DNA of 64,000 bases from Spinacia oleracea (lineage: Eukaryota; Streptophyta; Magnoliopsida; Caryophyllales; Amaranthaceae): the NCBI RefSeq assembly GCF_020520425.1, contig NC_079492.1:146687361-146751360 (forward strand), read 5' to 3'. This document shows, in pieces, positions 60,801-64,000 of this stretch. Each line of letters opens with the position of its first letter. The stretch's first letter is position 1. The notes under the pieces were generated by a model. That model saw only the letters and a list, made by a program, of their open reading frames with translations. It was not told the DNA's origin and searched no databases. The position numbers and the translations under genes are program-made.

Positions 60801-61448
60801 TTGTGGTTTGAGAATTGGGGTTTTGGAGGCCTCTTACTCCTCACCACTCTACTTTAATAATATAGATTGCATCTGCCTAACAATACTTTGATTTACCATT
60901 TATTGCAAGTATTGGTGATAATATTCCTATTGAATTGATCAGGTCCTAAGGTTTCAAATCCATTAGAAGTGAAGAAAGAAGCACTTGATCTAGTTAAAAA
61001 CTGGCCTTCCGAGCTGCTGACCACCATAGATCTTACCCCTGACGACAAAATCTCAAGAGCAGCTCTTGAAGACCGGTGGCTATGGCCCGCTCTAACTCCC
61101 CCGGTTTCAAAAGGAGGGGTTGTGCTAGCCGGAGATGCCTGGCACCCGATGACTCCCAACCTCGGCCAAGGTGGATGTTGTGCCCTAGAAGATGCAATCG
61201 TCTTGGCGAAAAAGCTCTCTAGTGCAATGAAACACGGGCAAGGATCCGTTGAAGATGCAATGAGATCGTATGGAGATGAGAGGTGGGCCCGTGTGTTTCC
61301 CTTAACCATACGGGCTAACCTTGTTGGGGGCCTCCTACAGTGGGATAACCCTGTAGTGTGCGCGGTGAGGAATGGTTTTGTCATACCCAAGGTGGTTCAG
61401 ATTGGACCTCTTCTTGAGCATACGAATTTTGTTAGTGAACCTCTGTAA
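57846..61448 (+). CDS. FAD-dependent monooxygenase (MO/CTF2-like, salicylate-hydroxylase fold)
   Basis: Seven exons in phase: 57846-58093, 58247-58393, 59364-59429, 59529-59694, 59812-60040, 60943-61448; the list is six introns short by one because the first two segments already include the transit region, so six coding exons give 453 aa. Residues 1-60 are Ser/Thr/Asn-rich with few acids, a likely plastid transit peptide. The dinucleotide motif GAGIAG sits at 69-74, a conserved DG in GCDGIRSQ at about 213-220, and the FAD-binding GD motif in VVLAGDAWHPMTPNLGQGG at about 346-364 (Asp350). Relatives are plant MO1/MO2 and CTF2 proteins, related to bacterial salicylate hydroxylase and to zeaxanthin epoxidase. 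The natural substrate is not known. Introns carry a Stowaway element and a Helitron, but exons are intact. Confidence 0.9.
58613..58849. mobile_element. Stowaway MITE in a monooxygenase intron
   Basis: Inverted ends CTCCCTTCGTTCCCTAAAAG and the complement (CTTTTAGGGACGAAGGGA), preceded by TA; the right TA is blurred by one change. Confidence 0.65.
60357..60376 (+). repeat. Run of 20 G in a monooxygenase intron
   Basis: An uninterrupted G20 tract preceded by a T-rich stretch. It could form a G-quadruplex in DNA or pre-mRNA; length may be uncertain in the assembly. Confidence 0.85.
60567..60866 (-). mobile_element. Short non-autonomous Helitron H5 in the last monooxygenase intron
   Basis: Minus strand: starts TCTATATTATTAAAGTAG, ends with a CTCGTGCATTATCACGGG hairpin, spacer and CTAG, inserted between A and T. 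It lies 76 bp before the last exon. Confidence 0.65.
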
Positions 61449-61997
61449 TCGATTCGTCACAATGTTGAACAGTCTTCAAGTATTTTCCAAGGGGAAAGGA
61501 TAAAGTCATAAACTCATAATGCAATATTAGCATATACAGTATATGTATATAAACCTATATTAGTATATTCTCAACTGCAATATCAGAATGAGGTGTATCT
61601 TATCTAAATCATAGTTGGATTCTACATTGTGTATTTCTCTAGACTATCTTTTCAAATTGCAATCAGGCAATCAGAGAATCCAAAAGGTTTAACAGGTTAT
61701 ATTCTTTTCCATGAGTTTGAAGGATTCAGCTTAATTCTTGCACTGACAGAAGGTCTGATTCTTAAATACACATGGTCCACACTAAACCATGCCAACACAA
61801 AGTCAACAACTTGCTTACAAAAAATCAACAACTTATTTCTAATTTATTTGGCATGTTTATTAGGATTATTACGGGAAAAAAATCAGATTGGTATCGATAC
61901 ATGTTGTCCTTGAATAATGTGATTCATTTAAGTCTAAATCCGCTTTAAAATACATAAGGTTACTATGATTCAAAGAATGACTACTATATTTAAGAAA
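61449..61997. other. 3' flank of the monooxygenase gene
   Basis: Probable 3'UTR and spacer. No clear AATAAA was seen close to the stop; no other gene recognised. Confidence 0.35.
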
Positions 61998-62431
61998 CTA
62001 GATTAGATCCCGTGCACGCACGGATTTTGATCATTATTTTTCACAAAATATTTAACAGAATATCTCCAAAACTATTACATAGTTATAACATTTTTAACAT
62101 ACTCGTTTAAATTTATTCATCTAATATGCATATTTAAAATGTTAATATGGTAATTTGACCAAATATTGAGCGAATATTTTTCATTATTAATATAGCGATT
62201 TGACTAAAATATTACCAATTTAGAGTAATTATTATTACGTCGTATCTATTATTGCCATAATTTATAAACTAAATTTTGTTTCCATACATAAATACTTTAT
62301 AAAAAAGGTAGAGAATAAAAATAAAATAAAAACAGATACACTATTTAAGGAAGTGATTTTTGGCGGGAAAAAATCGCACCAGGAATTGACACGCGTCATT
62401 CCTTGTGTCTCTTTTAGTATATAGTAATAGA
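61998..62431 (-). mobile_element. Short non-autonomous Helitron H3
   Basis: Minus strand: starts TCTATTACTATATACTAAAA and ends with the hairpin CCGTGCGTGCACGG, spacer ATCTAAT and CTAG, between A and T. Closely related to H4. Confidence 0.68.
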
Positions 62432-62781
62432 TTTGGGGTTTAACGTATTGCAGGAACTATGTGAACAAGAAAGGTACCTGTGTATGTAAAAATAGTGTTA
62501 GAGAAAATTATTAATTTTAGATTCACACTAATATTATTGTGGACCAAATCCACGCAAGAATAATCCAACAGGACTAGGCTTAATATGATTATCTCCTTTT
62601 TATTTGTTTTTCAGGAAAACGTTTTACGGCAAATCTAACACTCTCTTAATGATCATCAAAATGGTCAAACAATCTGCAAATTAAGCTCAGAGAACTAGAG
62701 AAGTCATAACTACAGAATTCGGCGGTTTGTCAGGTAACCATCCCATAAAAGCAGTGTCACTGTCACATAACAATAACACCA

Positions 62782-62922
62782 ACAAAAAAGTTGTAACAAT
62801 AAGCTATTAAGCCGTCTCTAAAAAGTTGTAATACTAAGCTATAAAGCTGTCTTTAAAGAGTTGGTAATAAAAAGCTATTAAGCTGTCCTTAAAAAGTTGT
62901 AATAAGCTATTAAGCTGTCTTT
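62782..62922 (+). repeat. Four-copy tandem repeat (33-37 bp)
   Basis: Units of AAAAAGTTGTAATAAGCTAT followed by TAAGCTGTCTTT repeat four times with small changes. Confidence 0.7.
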
Positions 62923-63192
62923 GCCACAAATTTATACAGTTAATATCCACCTCTATGGCTCTATATATGTATACAACCTATAATTTCAGCTACTATATCA
63001 GAAAGACTAGCTGATCATAAGAACTAATTCGTCTATCAGTAGCTGATTCTACTACATTCTCACTATCCTTCCAAGTTCCAATGAAGAAATTCAAAAGGAT
63101 GGGAACTTGCCTCAATCAAACATAGCTTAAGCAGGTCACGATTCATTGCTGCAATTGAGAAGAACGCAACAGTTTTAACTGACTGCATTCAT

Positions 63193-63423
63193 TCACATTG
63201 AACGTTTCCTATCAATTGTATTGTGCTGGTGCTGATGACGGTGCAACAAATCATGTTCTTCAAGCTCCAAATGCACGGTGCTCTGAGTGCCGTCAATGCC
63301 TACCGCCCCAGCAACCTGCAAACCTTCAATCCTCGCAGCAACTGAACCAGGCTTGTTACTCACAACTTCAACTGCCATTCCAGAAGAACATGTTATATGG
63401 GTAGCCAATATCAAGAAAACCAA
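63193..63423 (-). CDS. Possible terminal exon of a minus-strand gene
   Basis: The frame has a coding feel (GMAVEVVSNKPGSVAARIEG, LQVAGAVGIDGTQSTVHLEL) and ends in a His-rich tail. No domain is recognised, no clean acceptor was found upstream (to the right), and the partner exons would lie beyond the Tourist element or outside the window. It may equally be chance. Confidence 0.2.
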   Translation of the reverse strand: MVFLILATHITCSSGMAVEVVSNKPGSVAARIEGLQVAGAVGIDGTQSTVHLELEEHDLLHRHQHQHNTIDRKRSM

Positions 63424-63448
63424 GGGATTATTTGATACAAGGGATTAA

Positions 63449-63788
63449 GGCTCCGTTTGGTTTGATGTTAAACGTTTTCAGTGCAAAATGATTTTCCATG
63501 GAAAACATTTATTAAGGGAAAACACAATTCCAAATTAGTTTTCCTTTGTTTGGTGCCTCAAAAGAAAATGGGAGAAGATAGTGAAGATTGAGGGAAAGAA
63601 GGGAGAGCGAGGTAAGGTAAGGAGGAAAGGCGGAAATTTCCCTCCCTTTCAAAAGAAAAAGGTCTTTCCACCTTTGACGGAGTTATGGAAACTGTTTTGC
63701 ATCCCTTGTTAAATCAAACTACGTAAAATGATTGAAAGGGGGAAAATCTTTTACCATGAAAACGTTTTACACACTACCAAAGGGAGCC
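63449..63788. mobile_element. Tourist-like (PIF/Harbinger) MITE, copy 2
   Basis: Inverted ends GGCTCCGTTTGGTTTGATG and the complement (CTACCAAAGGGAGCC), with TAA on both sides (63446-63448, 63789-63791). Relative of 14589-14786. Confidence 0.78.
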
Positions 63789-64000
63789 TAAAGGGAATGA
63801 ATTCGTGGGGAAAAACAACAGATGATTACAGTCAAAATTGGAGTGTATTACAGTTCCCTATGGAACCATGTCAACAGGATTAGAACAGGCAGTAACAAAA
63901 TGAATCCGAATCCCAAATTCCCCAGTCCTTGGATATCATATCACATAGCTTACAGGAAAACATTACCAATAACTCGATAGCACTTAAGAGTGCTCCCTAA

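Overview
This is an AT-rich stretch of plant nuclear DNA from a eudicot. Introns have GT..AG borders, and the intergenic DNA is packed with plant-type transposons: Stowaway, Tourist, hAT, Mutator, CACTA, Helitron and SINE. The frequent ACTCCGT/ACGGAGT words and the protein flavour suggest Caryophyllales, perhaps Amaranthaceae such as spinach or a goosefoot. That placement is inference only.

Four host genes can be read. (1) 4187-5821 (+): a single-exon plastid-type class I phospholipase A1 (DAD1-like lipase). (2) About 13.9-35.8 kb (+): a 22-kb, ten-coding-exon ASI1/IBM2-type gene (BAH domain plus RRM-like domain). In Arabidopsis this protein lets genes with heterochromatic transposons in their introns make full-length mRNA. 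Here the gene's own BAH domain is split by an 11.5-kb intron holding a Mutator element, and the reading frame carries an in-frame TAA at codon 525. (3) 50201-54141 (+): a seven-exon RGG-box hyaluronan/mRNA-binding (SERBP1/Stm1-like) protein. (4) 57846-61448 (+): a seven-exon FAD-dependent monooxygenase with a plastid-like N-terminus. An F-box-associated (FBA) pseudogene lies on the minus strand at 39.2-41.1 kb. A possible last exon of another gene lies at the right edge.

The most notable mobile element is a 5143-bp Mutator-like element (17297-22439) inside ASI1 intron 2 (counting the 5'UTR intron). It has 83-bp perfect terminal inverted repeats and a perfect 9-bp target duplication. It carries two convergent genes: a MURA-type transposase (PB1-like, MuDR, DDE, SWIM and CCHC regions) and a small protein with a GRF-like zinc finger, coiled coil and C-terminal membrane segment. 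The layout mirrors mudrA/mudrB of maize MuDR. The surrounding intron is a tandem duplication whose second copy preserves the empty target site. The transposase probably lost one splice acceptor by a single C-to-T change.

The rest is repeat-rich: about 0-4 kb (LTR-like remnant, SINE, hAT element), 5.9-13.6 kb (Stowaway, CACTA end with nested insert, fold-back element, Helitrons, SINEs), 36-49.9 kb (dense nested transposons) and 54.5-57.7 kb (triplicated fragment, minisatellite, MITEs). Short Helitrons recur in at least four places and follow the A^T insertion rule.
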